From Liolophura sinensis (Eukaryota > Mollusca > Polyplacophora > Chitonida > Chitonidae): a stretch of 64,000 nucleotides of DNA. The stretch lies in contig NC_088301.1 in assembly GCF_032854445.1 (NCBI RefSeq), positions 53,305,187-53,369,186 of the forward strand, in the 5' to 3' direction. How positions within the stretch are numbered: the stretch's first letter is position 1; each line of letters begins with the position of its first letter. Below, piece by piece: positions 24,540 through 35,155 of the stretch. The translations under genes were made by a program, and so were the position numbers. The notes under the pieces are model-generated. The model was given only the letters and a program-made list of their open reading frames with translations, was not told where the DNA came from and did not search any database.

Positions 24540-27100
24540 TTAGGGTTTCAGTTTATGCTTATGTCACATGTCAAAAGATGTTATCCCTCATTTTACTGAC
24601 TAAAGGGTTGCTGTGATTGATTAATATCTCCGTAAAATTCTGCCACATTTTATAGGTGGATACAAACTAAACGAAGTGCATGCCTTTTCTCAAACTAAAA
24701 TGACTTAAGGAAATGCAAAGAAAAGATATCTTTCTATTCTTGACATTTACTTGAGCCTTTTATCACAAGGCGATATAGTAATGCTTTGATGATGGCTAAA
24801 AACCTCATATATATTTAGCCTACATGGCTCATGAAGTACATCCATCTTCATTACAACTGACTGAGACTAAAAGACAGTCAGCACAGTACATCTTAATCTT
24901 GATATTTAAGTATACTAATCGGCAATGGTTACCTGTATAAAACGACTGGAATTAAAGGAAACTACAGGCTATGGTACATCTTATCTAAACTTGTATATGA
25001 ACAAAGACAACTACGGTTGCGTTTTATATATGTATTTTAGACCTTCATTGTGTCTTCTTGGATTTCTTGGATTTATTCTTGGAGTTTAAATTCTTGGATT
25101 TCCTCTCTGAAATAACGACAACTTTGATATCGCTGAAATCTATTCACTGCATGTACCCCGCCAACCATCAACTGTGTATGAACCATCAACTTTTATGGGT
25201 AGGAAATTGGAGTTTCTGTTTGTGATGTACTTCAGGCAGGTGAAGTGTTTTTAGAGAACCTGTGGTGTGTCGAATATTTCTCCTTTACCTGGCATTCAGG
25301 TGTATGGCAGACCCATACGGGACAGTCACGAGAAAAATAGCAACGTAACTGAGCATAAAGTCGAACCTACTTGAGGCCTTATAAAAAAACACGCGAGTGC
25401 ATTGGTCAACCTAGCGGCCTGCAGTGATTTAGTGGAAATCGCTCATCCGGCTAAATGAGAGTTCAATCTACGATCAATAATGGTTGCAGGAGTTGTTGGT
25501 CATGTGTATTCCATTACTTCAGTTTAAACATGAAGACATGAAGAGCGCGTAAAAAAGCATAAAAGCATAAACATTGTGCTTTCTGAAGCGACACGTTTTT
25601 TATTTATTATTTTTTAAAATTTTGCTGTTTGTGTTTTTATATGTACTGCGAGTAACATACCGGCAGGTAGATCATGTGGCTGGTGATCACTGAGGTCGAG
25701 GAAAAGCCGCTCGATATAAAATTCCTTCTGGGCGTAGCGATAATTCAATAAGCTTAACATGTGGACCAGACAGACGGGGAGAAGCTATGTCTTGCTTTAG
25801 CTGAAAATGTTATAATGGCATATTGTGTGTCTCTAATTTGTGTCTGGTCAAAGCCTGTAAATAGGATGCTAAAGAAATCTATTATATCGCGTGCCGCTAA
25901 TTCACATAATCTCGACCGCCCACGCAAATAATTGTCTTTTCTTATAAAAATCACTCTAGCCTTAGCCTTGTCGCGGATGTTCTTTTAAGTTAATTTATGG
26001 CTAACCGATATTTAAGTACAGATCCCGGTCGATACAAATTCCCATGTAATTCCTTTCCTAAGAAGCTGTTGTTGGTTGGACTTCTGAAGATTTTTAACCG
26101 GCCAGGAAGCCATCTAACATTCGCTTAGGCTCCACGAAAATGTTCAAGTATTCCTCCACTTTACAGTATTAGCCATGATGCAAACCCACCATTGTTACTT
26201 GAATTTCACATTTACGATGATTCGCACTGGAAAAATCCCGGCAGTCTAAAGCACAAATGGCATGAAAAAATGTGTTTTTAAAGAATCGGTGGTTTAAGTA
26301 TAATGAATACATCTTCTAAAAATGACTTTTGGGAAATCATCAATTAAACAAAAGCAATTTTTAGAACATAACGTTATCATGGTAACATATTGCATTTGAA
26401 AACAGCTAATTTATTCACATACGAAACCAATAAGACAAATGTTTAAGCTCTTCAACAGCCGTTTCCTCCCACCTTCCTGCCCAAACACCATATTTTATCG
26501 TTCTTGTTCCCTATTTAGCAAGATGACGTAGTGTTAGAAGGTGCGCAGGAAAAGTTCTAATTGTGTAAAAACTAAACGTCCTTACAGCTGTATCGAAGGT
26601 TACAAAAGCATCAATAATGTGTTGTTCTTTAATGCACATTTATTTTCGATATTCTTGACGATCTTGTTGGGGCGTCAGAAGTAAAAATATAAGATTGTCA
26701 CCACACCCTTTCCAAAGTAAACGTCATTAGTCACACCCTCATATCTGCTGCTTAACATTTTCGCTTGTGTCAACGCTGGTTGTATTTACAGTTGACGAAT
26801 GGATTACCTGACACAATATGTACCTGAGCTTGGAGGTGGTGTGGGTGTATAACGCATATTAGACTTTAACTTAGGACTTGATGTTTCTGGGTTTGGAGTT
26901 CGCGTTATCCCCCGGCCGCTCACCGTTAATTGCTTTACGAATACATGTTTATAAGGTATGAATTACGAAATTTACCCTTCAGAGAAGCCTTTTAGCCGAT
27001 TTTTGCAAATTGGGAAGATTAGAGTTCAGACTCTTTTATCGGTAAATGTTAAACAAATTTTTTTTCCATGTGGTCTGTGACAGTTATATTTGAGTTCATT
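24540..27100. other. Unassigned DNA
   Basis: No gene recognised. A weak R1 internal match (TATGGTACATCTTATCTAAA, then tgaacaaagacaactacggt) is present at about 24970-25020. Confidence 0.35.
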
Positions 27101-27114
27101 TGATAATACGAGCA

Positions 27115-27405
27115 TTTATATGCTGTGACAGTGGATGTCATGTCTAGCGTCTGTATGCTGTGACAATGTGGATTTTGTCCGTCGTCTGTATGCTAAGGCA
27201 AAGTGGATGTAAAGTCCGGCGTCTGTATGGTGTGACAAAGTAGATGTCCTGTCCGGCGTCAGTATGCTGTGGCAAAATGGATATCATGTCTGGCCTCTTT
27301 ATGCTGTGGCAAAGTGGATATCATTTCCGGCCTCTGTGTGCTGTGGCAAAGTGGATGTCATGCCGGGCGTCTGCATACTGTCAAAAAGTGGATGCCATTT
27401 CTGCT
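27115..27405 (+). repeat. 37-bp minisatellite, left half
   Basis: About eight imperfect tandem units follow the pattern GTGGATGTCATGTCCGGC then GTCTGTATGCTGTGACAAA. The array stops in mid-unit at the Polinton left end and resumes in the same orientation beyond its right end, so the element interrupts the array. Confidence 0.85.
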
Positions 27406-27738
27406 AGTAGTGTGTCAGGTCAATTTCGCCTCGCCTGGGTTATTCTTATGGTGAGAAGGGTGAGGGGGGGGGGGGGTGAAAAAATCCTGGGTTATTCTTA
27501 TGGAGACAGTAAGGGGGGTGAGGAGTGGGGTGCTTAAATGGGGCGTTGTGATTGGCAGAGGGGATCGTGAGCGTGCGATCACGACACCATGATGACGTTA
27601 TGACGTCATAGCTAGCGGTATGACGTCATGGTATTCTAGAAGGTGTGTGACGTTCGTTTGTGTAGTAGTAGTAGCAATAGTGTTGTAGCACTCGGGCCAG
27701 GTGCACCGGCCGGCCTGCGTGGTGTACGAGTTATGCAC
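27406..27738 (+). repeat. Polinton left terminal inverted repeat
   Basis: It matches the reverse complement of 38007-38335 in order: TGTCAGGTCAATTTCGCC, CTGGGTTATTCTTATGG (twice), a G tract, a TGACGTCA pair, a GTAGTAGTAGCAA-type block, GTGTTGTAGCAC and GGTGTACGAGTTATGCAC. Several substitutions and small indels separate the two arms, which fits an old insertion. Confidence 0.88.
27593..27628. promoter_or_regulatory. Paired TGACGTCA (CRE/ATF-type) palindromes in left TIR
   Basis: Exact TGACGTCA occurs at 27601-27608 and 27621-27628, with a near-match TGACGTTA at 27593-27600. The opposite TIR also has two exact copies. These match the binding consensus for CREB/ATF bZIP factors. A regulatory role is inferred. 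Confidence 0.5.
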
Positions 27739-27744
27739 CCGACC

Positions 27745-27804
27745 TCGTGGAGTGCACCCGCACTGGGGGTGGGGTTGCACCGTTGGTGCGGGTCCGCTCC
27801 ACGA
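27745..27804. other. Hairpin at the inner border of the left TIR
   Basis: TCGTGGAGTGCACCCGCAC at 27745-27763 pairs with 27786-27804 at 17 of 19 positions across a 22-nt G-rich loop. It has no counterpart that I can see at the right TIR. Confidence 0.65.
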
Positions 27805-27877
27805 CCTGGTATGTTGCCTACGAAACCCTGTCATGAGGACACACCTAAACTGCATGTGCTCAGACTCTTAAGGGAAA

Positions 27878-28351
27878 ATGTGGTTAGCCGTGAAAAGGGT
27901 TTTGGAAACAAACATTAGTCTTAAAAAGACTGTTTTAAAAATAAATGACGAAACACGGTTGTCTGCATATGGGACATACTTAAATGGTAGGGTGTGCCAC
28001 GCACGACCGGGAGAAACTTGCGCGATGACACGGCGAGAGGCAGGTATCCAGTGGGATAGGGGTACACACAACGCACTCCTTGGTATCGTGGGATCGACGT
28101 TGTGTTGTGGTGATGATGGTAACACCACTGGTAGCTGCATGGGGTCGACGTTGTGTCAACGTGGTGGTGTTGTACTCAGCAACACCTGTATTAACTCATC
28201 TAGCGTGTTTCCCACACTTGTACTCCCCTGTCCTGGTTCTTCGCCGACGACCCGTTCGTCTGGCTCGCCTTTATCATTTTCTTCCCTCGCTTCTCCCAAA
28301 ATGGCTTCGGCTACCCTCATTAGATTTTCCTATGGTTGCCATCTTCACTAG
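27878..28351 (+). CDS. Unassigned open frame near the Polinton left end
   Basis: A frame of 157 codons starts at 27878, about 140 bp inside the left TIR. It has a charged N-terminal third and a Cys/Gly/Ser/Thr-rich middle with a repeated G-STLC motif, arising from a duplicated GTCGACGTTGTGT-like DNA word. I do not recognise a family. A second frame (28080-28502) overlaps it. GC content is higher than the flanks, which alone lengthens open frames, so this may not be a gene. If real it would be an accessory Polinton gene. Confidence 0.25.
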   Translation: MWLAVKRVLETNISLKKTVLKINDETRLSAYGTYLNGRVCHARPGETCAMTRREAGIQWDRGTHNALLGIVGSTLCCGDDGNTTGSCMGSTLCQRGGVVLSNTCINSSSVFPTLVLPCPGSSPTTRSSGSPLSFSSLASPKMASATLIRFSYGCHLH

Positions 28352-28504
28352 TTATTGCACCAGCCCAAACAAGGCAGCATACCAGCATTCTGATTGGCTG
28401 GGGAACTATGGGGCGCTGTCAGTAAGCACGCCACGCCCTTCCTCAGCCTTGGTCGTCTGCTACACGCAAGCCAGTCTCAACGTGAGTGCGGGCTGGTATT
28501 AGGG

Positions 28505-28640
28505 CATTACTGAAATAGTAAGCCTGGGTATTAAACGTTGTTTTGGAAATGGATCTTGCGATTATCGACTTGGAATGCCCTTTACGGACTACGAATGGTA
28601 TACGAATGTAGAACATGACGCTTAGATTTAACATAGAGCG
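28505..28640 (-). repeat. R1 terminal fragment inside the Polinton
   Basis: ATTAAACGTTGTTTTGGAAA, TCTTGCGATTATCGACTTGG and ATGGTATACGAATGT are the R1 outermost blocks, here with the outer end to the right. Near-identical pieces occur at 30813, 31843 and 36680. Confidence 0.75.
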
Positions 28641-28669
28641 TATATGCACATCGCCGTGTATGTATGTAT

Positions 28670-28670
<1 letters not shown>

Positions 28671-28703
<33 letters not shown>

Positions 28704-28942
28704 ATTGGTGTTTTACGCCGTACTCAAGAATATTTCACTTATACGACGGCGGCCAGCATTATGGTGGGTGGAAACCGGGGGAAACCCACGACCATCCGCA
28801 GGTTGCTGGCAGACCTTCCCACGTACGGCCGGAGAGGAAGGCAGCATGAGCTGGTCTTGAACTCACAGCGACCGCATTGGTGAGAGGGTTCTGCGTCATT
28901 ACGCTGCGCTAGCGCGCTAACCGACCGAGCCACGGAGGCCCC
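28671..28942 (-). mobile_element. Full-length tRNA-derived SINE
   Basis: Read on the minus strand it starts GGGGCCTCCGTGGCTCGG with a tRNA-like A box (TGGCTCGGTCGG) and B box (GAGTTCAAGACC). A conserved core follows (CCGCCGTCGTATAAGTGAAA ... TACGGCGTAAAACACCAATC), then a 3' A tract of about 32, seen as T at 28671-28702. It sits within an ATGT repeat that flanks it on both sides. It belongs to a class of conserved-core tRNA SINEs that I associate with molluscs and relatives. It is the best-preserved copy here and is presumably the youngest insertion in the Polinton. Confidence 0.85.
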
Positions 28943-29025
28943 ATGTATGTATGTATGTATGTATGTATGTATGTATGTAGGTATGTATGTATGTAGGTAT
29001 GTATGTATGTATGTATGTATGTACA
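28943..29025. repeat. (ATGT)n microsatellite
   Basis: About 20 ATGT units with two or three interruptions (GTAGGTATGT). A few more units lie left of the SINE at 28656-28670, so the SINE split the array or duplicated part of it. Confidence 0.95.
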
Positions 29026-30370
29026 TCTATGTTTGTTTTTTTCCCACCACTATCTTATCCTGTTTTTACTTTACGATCTCAAAACCTAGGTGAAGACAAG
29101 TTATTTCTATATATAGGTAAATACAAAGATGTAGAAAGCTGAGGAGGATCATTTGTTTTTTTTTTTTTGTATCATTTCTCCAGATCAGAAAAATCTTACT
29201 TTTATACCTATATACATGTATATAGAATAGTCACCTTTTCAAGGGATTTTAGAAAAGTAGTTATGTGAACAGTATAATTTACTGGTTTTTTTTTCATGTC
29301 AGTCTGTAACATAGAATCCATCTACTCAGTGGATGGTGAAGAGTTTTCTTTTTTCTATAGCTGTGGTAACCACGGCGTTTGAATTAAAAAATCTATGACA
29401 AAAATATTAAAATAGGATATTCTTGAGCGGTGGATGTAGGTGATCTGTAAATGTCAGTGGCCTAACCTATATGATCAATATGACAGACTATCTACACGGC
29501 CGTCATTGGCAGCCGAATGCGGTCGCTCAGTCTGCGTACGGTGGCTTTTGTTGGGGGCATGCTTGCACTACGTAGGCCGGTAATGTAACGTGTAGCTGCA
29601 GGGAGAGTTTCTTGTGTGTGCATGTGTTTTCAGGCCGTCAGCTTACCCACTATGCTGCACGATCTCATTGTTTGATGAAGCCAAGTTATATATATAGCAC
29701 TACATGCCTCGACTACACCAGTCAGTAAATACATGTCTTTTTAACTTAACATAAAAGTGTTGTTTTTTTTTTAAACGAAGTTATACATGAATGTTGTGCT
29801 ACCAGGTAGGTTCATTCAGGTGGACACAGTAACGGCAGTAACGGTACTATTGATATCGTAAGACATATATGTATACCTGATGCTACTTTTTCAGCGTACA
29901 TATTACATTTCAACCTGCTATAAATAAATATTGACTCATTGTAGCAGGGGTAGGAATGAGGTGGGAGGTTGTCGGTCAAGTTAACGGTGAAAGAAATCGC
30001 CTCCCGATTCATGACCGCTTCGATTGCTACCACTGGTGGAGAAGGGTGCTCACTGACTGCGCTGTCGAAGTTCCCGTAGATGAACGTGGTTTTAGGTCGC
30101 TGACGTTTGGTACCGTTAGCATTGGGTGTAGACCGGAAGTGGATTTTCTCCAAGACGGGATGACCAGCGCCTAGGAGTTAAGGAATGGGGTTTCATCTTC
30201 CGGTCTCTCTTCTTACCTTTTGGGGTGGGCATGACGTCCATTCTTGTCCGCGGTCGGTTCGGAACTAACATCACGCTTGATTTATTTTCTGTTATATAGA
30301 CCCAAAGGTACAGCTCGGAGGCCGCGTCACCGTCTGACCTGCACGCCCCTTATCGACGTCATCCCTACCT
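29026..30370. other. Polinton interior, unassigned
   Basis: Open frames at 29812-30153 (minus, 113 codons) and 29956-30174 (plus, 72 codons) overlap each other. Neither shows a motif I recognise, and there is no Walker A motif that would mark the packaging ATPase. The region just upstream of the polymerase may hold its promoter. Confidence 0.35.
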
Positions 30371-30812
30371 CTGATGGCGATCGCTGACCTTAAAAGGCAG
30401 TCACCTCTACCACCACCAGCACCACTATCTCCGGCTCTTCATCCCTACCAGCTACAGACCCACCTCTATCCTTTGAGGCGAGGTGTATCAGAGACCCTGG
30501 CGGTCCATTCGCCAACATTTCCAGGGGCGGCATGCCTTGCAGGACACCTAAAATTTTCGAGTGGTTGGGCTGTATAGGTTAGACACGTACCTAAAATAAC
30601 TCTTCTTCGACCAACCTTCCTTGTGAAATTTGCATCCTTCTGCGTGAACTTTGTCTACGGATTTATCCTGCATCACCAGAACACCGACCAATTGCGGTAT
30701 TTCTATCCCAGCACCAACACCCGAGTTCCCGCCCAATCCCAAGACATCCAGTCGTACTGCGACGTGGAGGCACTGGCACGTGACCTGTCTGCAACGAACA
30801 TAAAACGGGTTG

Positions 30813-30889
30813 TGGATATAAGCGTCAAGTCCGACATTCCTATACCATTCGTAGTCCGTAAAAGGCGTTCCAAGTCGATAATCGTTACC
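30813..30889 (+). repeat. R1 terminal segment in frame inside polB
   Basis: About 72 bp (from TATAAGCGTCAAGTCCGACA to CCAAGTCGATAATCG) are nearly identical to the R1 end at 31843-31915, and related to 28550-28630 and 36720-36785. Here they are read without a stop within the polymerase N-terminal frame (VKSDIPIPFVVRKRRSKSII). Confidence 0.75.
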
Positions 30890-31842
30890 AACATCACCTT
30901 CTTCGTTCACAAACCCAGTACATCCCCTATTGGCGAACCAGTGCAGCTCCCCGACTATGTGAAGCGTAACAGGGGCCTCCACAACATGGGGAGCGGTAGT
31001 CACGGGACTTACAACGATTGCTTGTGTTTTTTCCGTTGTTTGGCGTATCAGCTGGATAACGCCGACCCCAGAAATTGCGATCTGACAGCCAAAGAGTATT
31101 TACAAACCTATTTGAAAGTCAAAGGGTTAGAAGCCCGGTATTTCCGAGATGTACGAACTGGTTTTTGAACACGCCTTGAAGAACGTGAGGCGATCGTACG
31201 GCATGAAGACCCTCCAAGATGTCTGGGTGTAATACAATATTCTGGACGTCATCACAGTTTTGGGAGGTTTGGGGAAAATGGCCAGGTTCTATCAAGCGGT
31301 AGACGTGTTTTAAACCTGCATAGCATCCAGTATCTTCCCACCTACTTTTCAGTGATAGAAGACGAAGACTTCAGGACAGGACAGTGTGAGAGGTCCCAGC
31401 ATCATTTTCTCGTTTATCATGAAAAAGGGGTCACACGCATTCGCGGTGGCAAGGTGTGCCAAGCCAGTGTGGGATTCAATGCCAATGCCTTGTACTTAGC
31501 TTGCCTGCCGGACTCGATGCCTGCCGAACATTACATCCGATGGCGGTCTGGCGACATCTCCCCACCACGTTCCGGTCCACAGAGTCTACACCACCCCGGA
31601 TTGACTGGACTGGCAAGCCGAAGAGCTGGGCGTTACCAACGTCGTCGTTTGACCAACACCGAAAAATGTATCGGTGATCATCAAATGCCCGTGGGTGGAT
31701 TTGCCACCCTGAACGGTCAACGCACCATTTTCCGGTTATTTTGTATTTTGGGTATTTTTTCATGGTTAGAATGGATTCATTTTTTCTTGTGATAGTATAC
31801 TCATCTTACGCCTGATCGTTACAGTTCCACTGCTGTTAATAT

Positions 31843-32230
31843 ATAAGCGTCAAGTCCGACATTCCTATACCATTTGTAATCCGTAAAGGGCGTTCCAAGT
31901 CGATAATCGCAAGATCCATTTCCACAACAACGTTTAACTAACTCCCGAAGACAAAGGTATGTAAGAAATTATACAAATAAGAAATAAAGCTGGTAACACA
32001 CAAGAGAGAAGCGGTCATCAGTTTTCAATGATGCCGGGCAGGCAATGAATATTCCAGGCATGGATTCCATATCAAAGTTCAAATTCGTAGTCTGTGAATG
32101 AGTTCCATGTCAAATAACAGCTAAACAAGAATCTCAGTCGCGCTTTCATTGCAACAGTTCATAAAGGCATCATGCTGATGTAATTAGCAAGGCTACCTTT
32201 ACGGCCTCTAGCCCCAGGTTAAACGGTATT
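31843..32230 (+). mobile_element. R1 left terminal arm inserted in polB
   Basis: From the outer end, the order is ATATAAGCGTCAAGTCCGAC, TCGATAATCGCAAGATCCAT, GAGAGAAGCGGTCATCAGTT, ATCTCAGTCGCGCTTTCATT and GCAACAGTTCATAAAGGCAT. These are the reverse complements of the right-end blocks of R1 copies A, B and D. No RT fragment follows, so the copy is truncated. It separates polymerase motif A from motif B. Confidence 0.7.
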
Positions 32231-33160
32231 AGATACAGTTTGAAAATGACGAGCGTTACAGACCCTAACCGATCAGATTATGATTCAAAAGTAACGGACG
32301 ATTACGTCATTCCCGTTAATATGTAAAGATCTCATGCTACAAGAGGCTATCTATGATGGCATTTTCACGGGTGTCACCTGAACTACACCGCCACAGGGGA
32401 GCTGCCCTACAATACCAAGCAGGGTCTAGCCCCGGAAGATCTTCAGGACGAGACCAACGAGCATTGGGCCTATGCAATTGGGATACGACGTAACCACTTC
32501 ATACATTTGAAGCAAACCCACCCCCGTCTTCATTCCCATTTCCCACCCCCTCCCATTCTAACAAACACGGACGTGACCCTCGCCGACATTGGATCCACTA
32601 TAGCAGTGTTCGCCGAGGCAAACCACATCATAAACCATCCGCTTTAATCGGGAGCATGTTTGGTCAGAAAATTTTGTTGTAGAGGGCAGCGTTGCTGCAG
32701 TGGTACCTGACCACGAACTTGTCGTCACCCGGGTGTATCAGGCCGTCCAGCACACACCGAAAGCCTCCTTCCGTGACTTCTCCGACCACGTGACCCGAGC
32801 TCGTCGTCAAGGGTACGTGGATCCTACCAAACCCTTGATCGGGGAAACAGTGAAGCTGTTTGGGAATTCAGGGTACGGCAAAGCCATCATGAAACAAGAT
32901 CGCCACGTGAATGTCAGAGTGCACTTTGAAAAAGGCACGGGATTTTGTAGCAAGAAAACCATTCGGTACAATTACCCATGCAAATCGGGTGAATAGTCTA
33001 CCTGTACGCAAATCTCCGCATGCTGGAGTTTTATTACGATTCTCTGGATAAGTACTTTAACATGGCGTGGTCAGACCCGAACTGGGAGTCCCCGGCACAC
33101 CGGAACTGCGACGAGTTCTAACGTGGACCTTCCTAACCTTCCCATTCCATCCACCCTTTG

Positions 33161-33161
<1 letters not shown>

Positions 33162-33217
<56 letters not shown>
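33162..33217. repeat. (AT)n microsatellite at the convergence of polB and protease
   Basis: About 28 uninterrupted AT units. The plus-strand polymerase remnant and the minus-strand protease remnant meet here, and both lose their 3' ends. Open frames across it (Ile-Tyr repeats) are artefacts. Confidence 0.98.
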
Positions 33218-33220
<3 letters not shown>

Positions 33221-33234
33221 GTACTAAGAATACA

Positions 33235-33665
33235 GTTTTAAACGTGCTAAGACTACAGTTCAAAGAACGTCCGCAAACGCGCTGTAATAAGACATACAAG
33301 GAATGTTGTCCACACATGGCAGCATCGAATTTTTATACAGGTCGGGGGTGCCATTGCCAATGGTTCGTATCGATATCTTACCATCTCGCCACTTCCTCAG
33401 GGACAGATGGAAGTCCGTAAGAATCAAAATAGTCTCCAGAAAGGTGAAGTGTTGCAGCGTCGTAATCCAAATACAAAGCCACCCAATGTTCCCCAAAGCG
33501 ATCGCAAGGAACAGTGTTGACAATATACATGACGGGACGTTGGGGCATCTCTGCAGAGAGGTCGTTCCATGGGAGGGCGCCTTGTATCATGTCCCGTGCG
33601 TACGAATTTACCTGCAGAATCTGTAACAGTTGTAAACTGTCCAGGTTTTTTTCTTCTTCTCCGTC
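33235..33665 (-). pseudogene. Polinton adenain-like cysteine protease (virion maturation)
   Basis: This family (C5) cleaves capsid precursors during assembly. On the minus strand the frame opens at about 33690 and reads MYIVNTVPCDRFGEHWVALY, carrying the catalytic His (GEHW), and DYFDSYGLP, carrying the usual D-S-x-G motif. After in-frame stops at about 33378 and 33337 comes AAMCGQHSLYVLLQRVCG with the catalytic Cys. All three catalytic elements are recognisable and correctly ordered, but the two stops and the loss of the C-terminus into the (AT)n tract make it a pseudogene. It lies just downstream of the major capsid gene on the same strand. Confidence 0.82.
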
Positions 33666-33699
33666 TTATGTTTAGCCGGTGAAATCACACAAGACTTTG

Positions 33700-34352
33700 C
33701 GGCTCTTATGTTCTCATGTTCTCGATCATGTTCTCAAACTCGGCGTAACAGATAACGATGATGGTTTAAACTAAGCTCTGATTAAACCGCATTTCCAAAC
33801 GCAGATCACCCTTTTCCACCATTCTGTCAAAGCAGAACAAGGTGTACCCTTCCTCGTAACCTTCACGCGTGAGCCCGTTACCGGTGTCCAGGCCAGATTT
33901 ACCAGTGCCTCTAAACAAGCTCATGTAAGACCCGATGTACGAGTCAAAGTCCGGGGTGAGTGGGTGTTTTTGGCCTCATTGCCTTAGGTCAGCAGAGTTT
34001 CGATGAACGCCCGATAGGGTTCATGTTAGAGGCACTGATGAGCTTGTCGTTGATGGAGACCTCCACTTGTTACCACATAGAATGCAACCATAGATTGGTC
34101 GGTGCTACCGGATCGCCTCCGCGAGTGTCTGAGCTTTGCCATTCACCTGTTTGCCTCCCACGTACAAAGGTAACACGTAAATACGTGTTAGCCAAGTCCA
34201 AGTAAGTGGGATATAAATTCCACGGGACCACCGTCCGTGATGCTGGCAATGGGGCTGTAGGCATCCCAACGTCGTTCTTGTACACTGGTTTGGGTCGGTG
34301 GTGAAGTGAACAAGCCAAATTCATTGTTGGCAGGAACCAGAATGAAGGTCAT
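33700..34352 (-). pseudogene. Polinton major capsid protein, internally deleted
   Basis: The start is taken at the Met at 34352 (MTFILVPANNEFGLF). Then come SPPTQTSVQERRWDAYSPIA and SITDGGPVEF, after which the frame shifts at about 34205 to YLDLANTYLRVTF. After a stop it reads VEVSINDKLISASN and YRAFIETLL, then after another stop and a frame change DFDSYIGSYMSLFRGTGKSG and EMRFNQSLV...TIIVICYAEF. The order of N- and C-terminal motifs matches the double-jelly-roll capsid family of Polintons (often annotated F54H12.2-like). Only about 215 codons remain, far fewer than I recall for the family, and the middle is missing between 33965 and 33960. It lies between the minor capsid and protease genes. 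It is non-functional. Confidence 0.75.
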
Positions 34353-34404
34353 CGTGGTTAGCCAAAGATGTTGCAGGTTGTTCTTGTCGGACGTTTGCGG
34401 GAGA

Positions 34405-35155
34405 CTATGTGTGTTCGAGGGCACGTCCGAGGGCGATTGACATTGGTCGGGATGCTTTATACTGGGCCGAGGAATAGGGCGACCACCAGGCGTTTACCTC
34501 CTTCAACGGCCTGTTGTAGAGGATTTGCTTGACTGGGGATCCCTCGTTTGTCGTCCCTAATATCGATTTCGATCGGGACAAATGCTTCTTCCGCACGAGA
34601 ACGTACTCGATGTGCAGGACGGGCTCTGTGATGTGCGCGAAGGGCTCCGTACGACCTACGGGGCATGACTAGGCGAAGCAGTGGGGCACCATATGGGGTT
34701 CGGTGATATCCGAATACACGTACAGCCCGGGGGATGGTGTTGTGCAGTTGGTCTGAACTAAAAAGATTCGCATCCGCTGGGCCATTCAGGACGCCTCCAT
34801 AGTGCTAAAAGCTCATAATGCTAAAGCTTGTAGAGATTTGAAGTCCAGCGTATACTTTTGACGATACTTGTAATACACCAAGACGATCTGATTTGCCTCG
34901 GGTTTAACAAAGGTATTGCGGTTGTTCCTCAATCGGGCTTTCAGGGCTTGTCCAAAGATGGTGGGTGTAAGGTAATATCCCTCTGGCAGGAATGTCTTGT
35001 GGATAAGGTCTTGCCGAAACATACCAAACCAAACTTCGTCGCGTCCTACATTGTACCACGATCTCGGGTATAGTATTTGCGCCAGTCCACATTTCCACTC
35101 GCCGTACAGGTTAATCGGTTGAGTACGTCAACCTAGCGTCATATAAAACATGCTG
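34405..35155 (-). pseudogene. Polinton minor (penton-like) capsid protein, broken
   Basis: The frame begins near 35151 (MFYMTLG, then a TGA), continues INLYGEWKCGLAQILYPRSW and is then open to about 34815 with FLPEGYYLTPTIFGQALKAR and VLVYYKYRQKYTLDFKSL. After stops and shifts, a block with GLYVYSDITEPHMV (about 34690-34735) and a C-terminal block with QILYNRPLKEVNAWWSPYSS (34405-34596) complete it. This layout and its position directly upstream of the major capsid gene fit the penton-base-like minor capsid protein. Family assignment rests on motif memory and is less secure than the polymerase or protease. Confidence 0.62.

Larger units (their letters stand above)
30374..33119 (+). pseudogene. 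polB: Polinton protein-primed family-B DNA polymerase, broken
   Basis: This would replicate the element from its terminal protein. The N-terminal part is open at 30623-31168 and contains YNDCLCFFRCLA (31009-31044). At 31168-31320 an exonuclease-domain motif reads YNILDV within a frame holding TAA stops. Palm motif A reads VGFNANALYL (about 31470-31500), with Asn where the catalytic Asp is expected. R1 sequence interrupts at 31843. Motif B reads ETVKLFGNSGYGKAIM at about 32848-32895. RMLEFYYDSLDKYF follows at about 33018, but the catalytic motif C (DTDS-type) and everything after it are missing, and the frame runs into the (AT)n tract. It is inactive. The start is uncertain, with N-terminal homology possibly beginning near 30480. 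A frame at 32390-32640 (NYTATGELPYNTKQG) is unexplained. Confidence 0.85.

Noticed and set aside
28908-28942. tRNA-like sequence on the minus strand
   Set aside because: A and B boxes are present but the sequence continues into the SINE core and A tail and cannot fold as a complete tRNA. It is the head of a SINE, not a tRNA gene.
28739-29026. 95-codon minus-strand frame rich in Tyr-Ile-His-Thr
   Set aside because: Translation of the (ATGT)n microsatellite plus the SINE head.
29812-30174. Candidate packaging ATPase of the Polinton
   Set aside because: No Walker A (GxxxxGK[ST]) or Walker B pattern in any frame.
33057-33420. Open frames with Ile-Tyr repeats on both strands
   Set aside because: Produced by the (AT)n tract. 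Only the MCGQH part on the minus strand is meaningful, as the protease C-terminal remnant.
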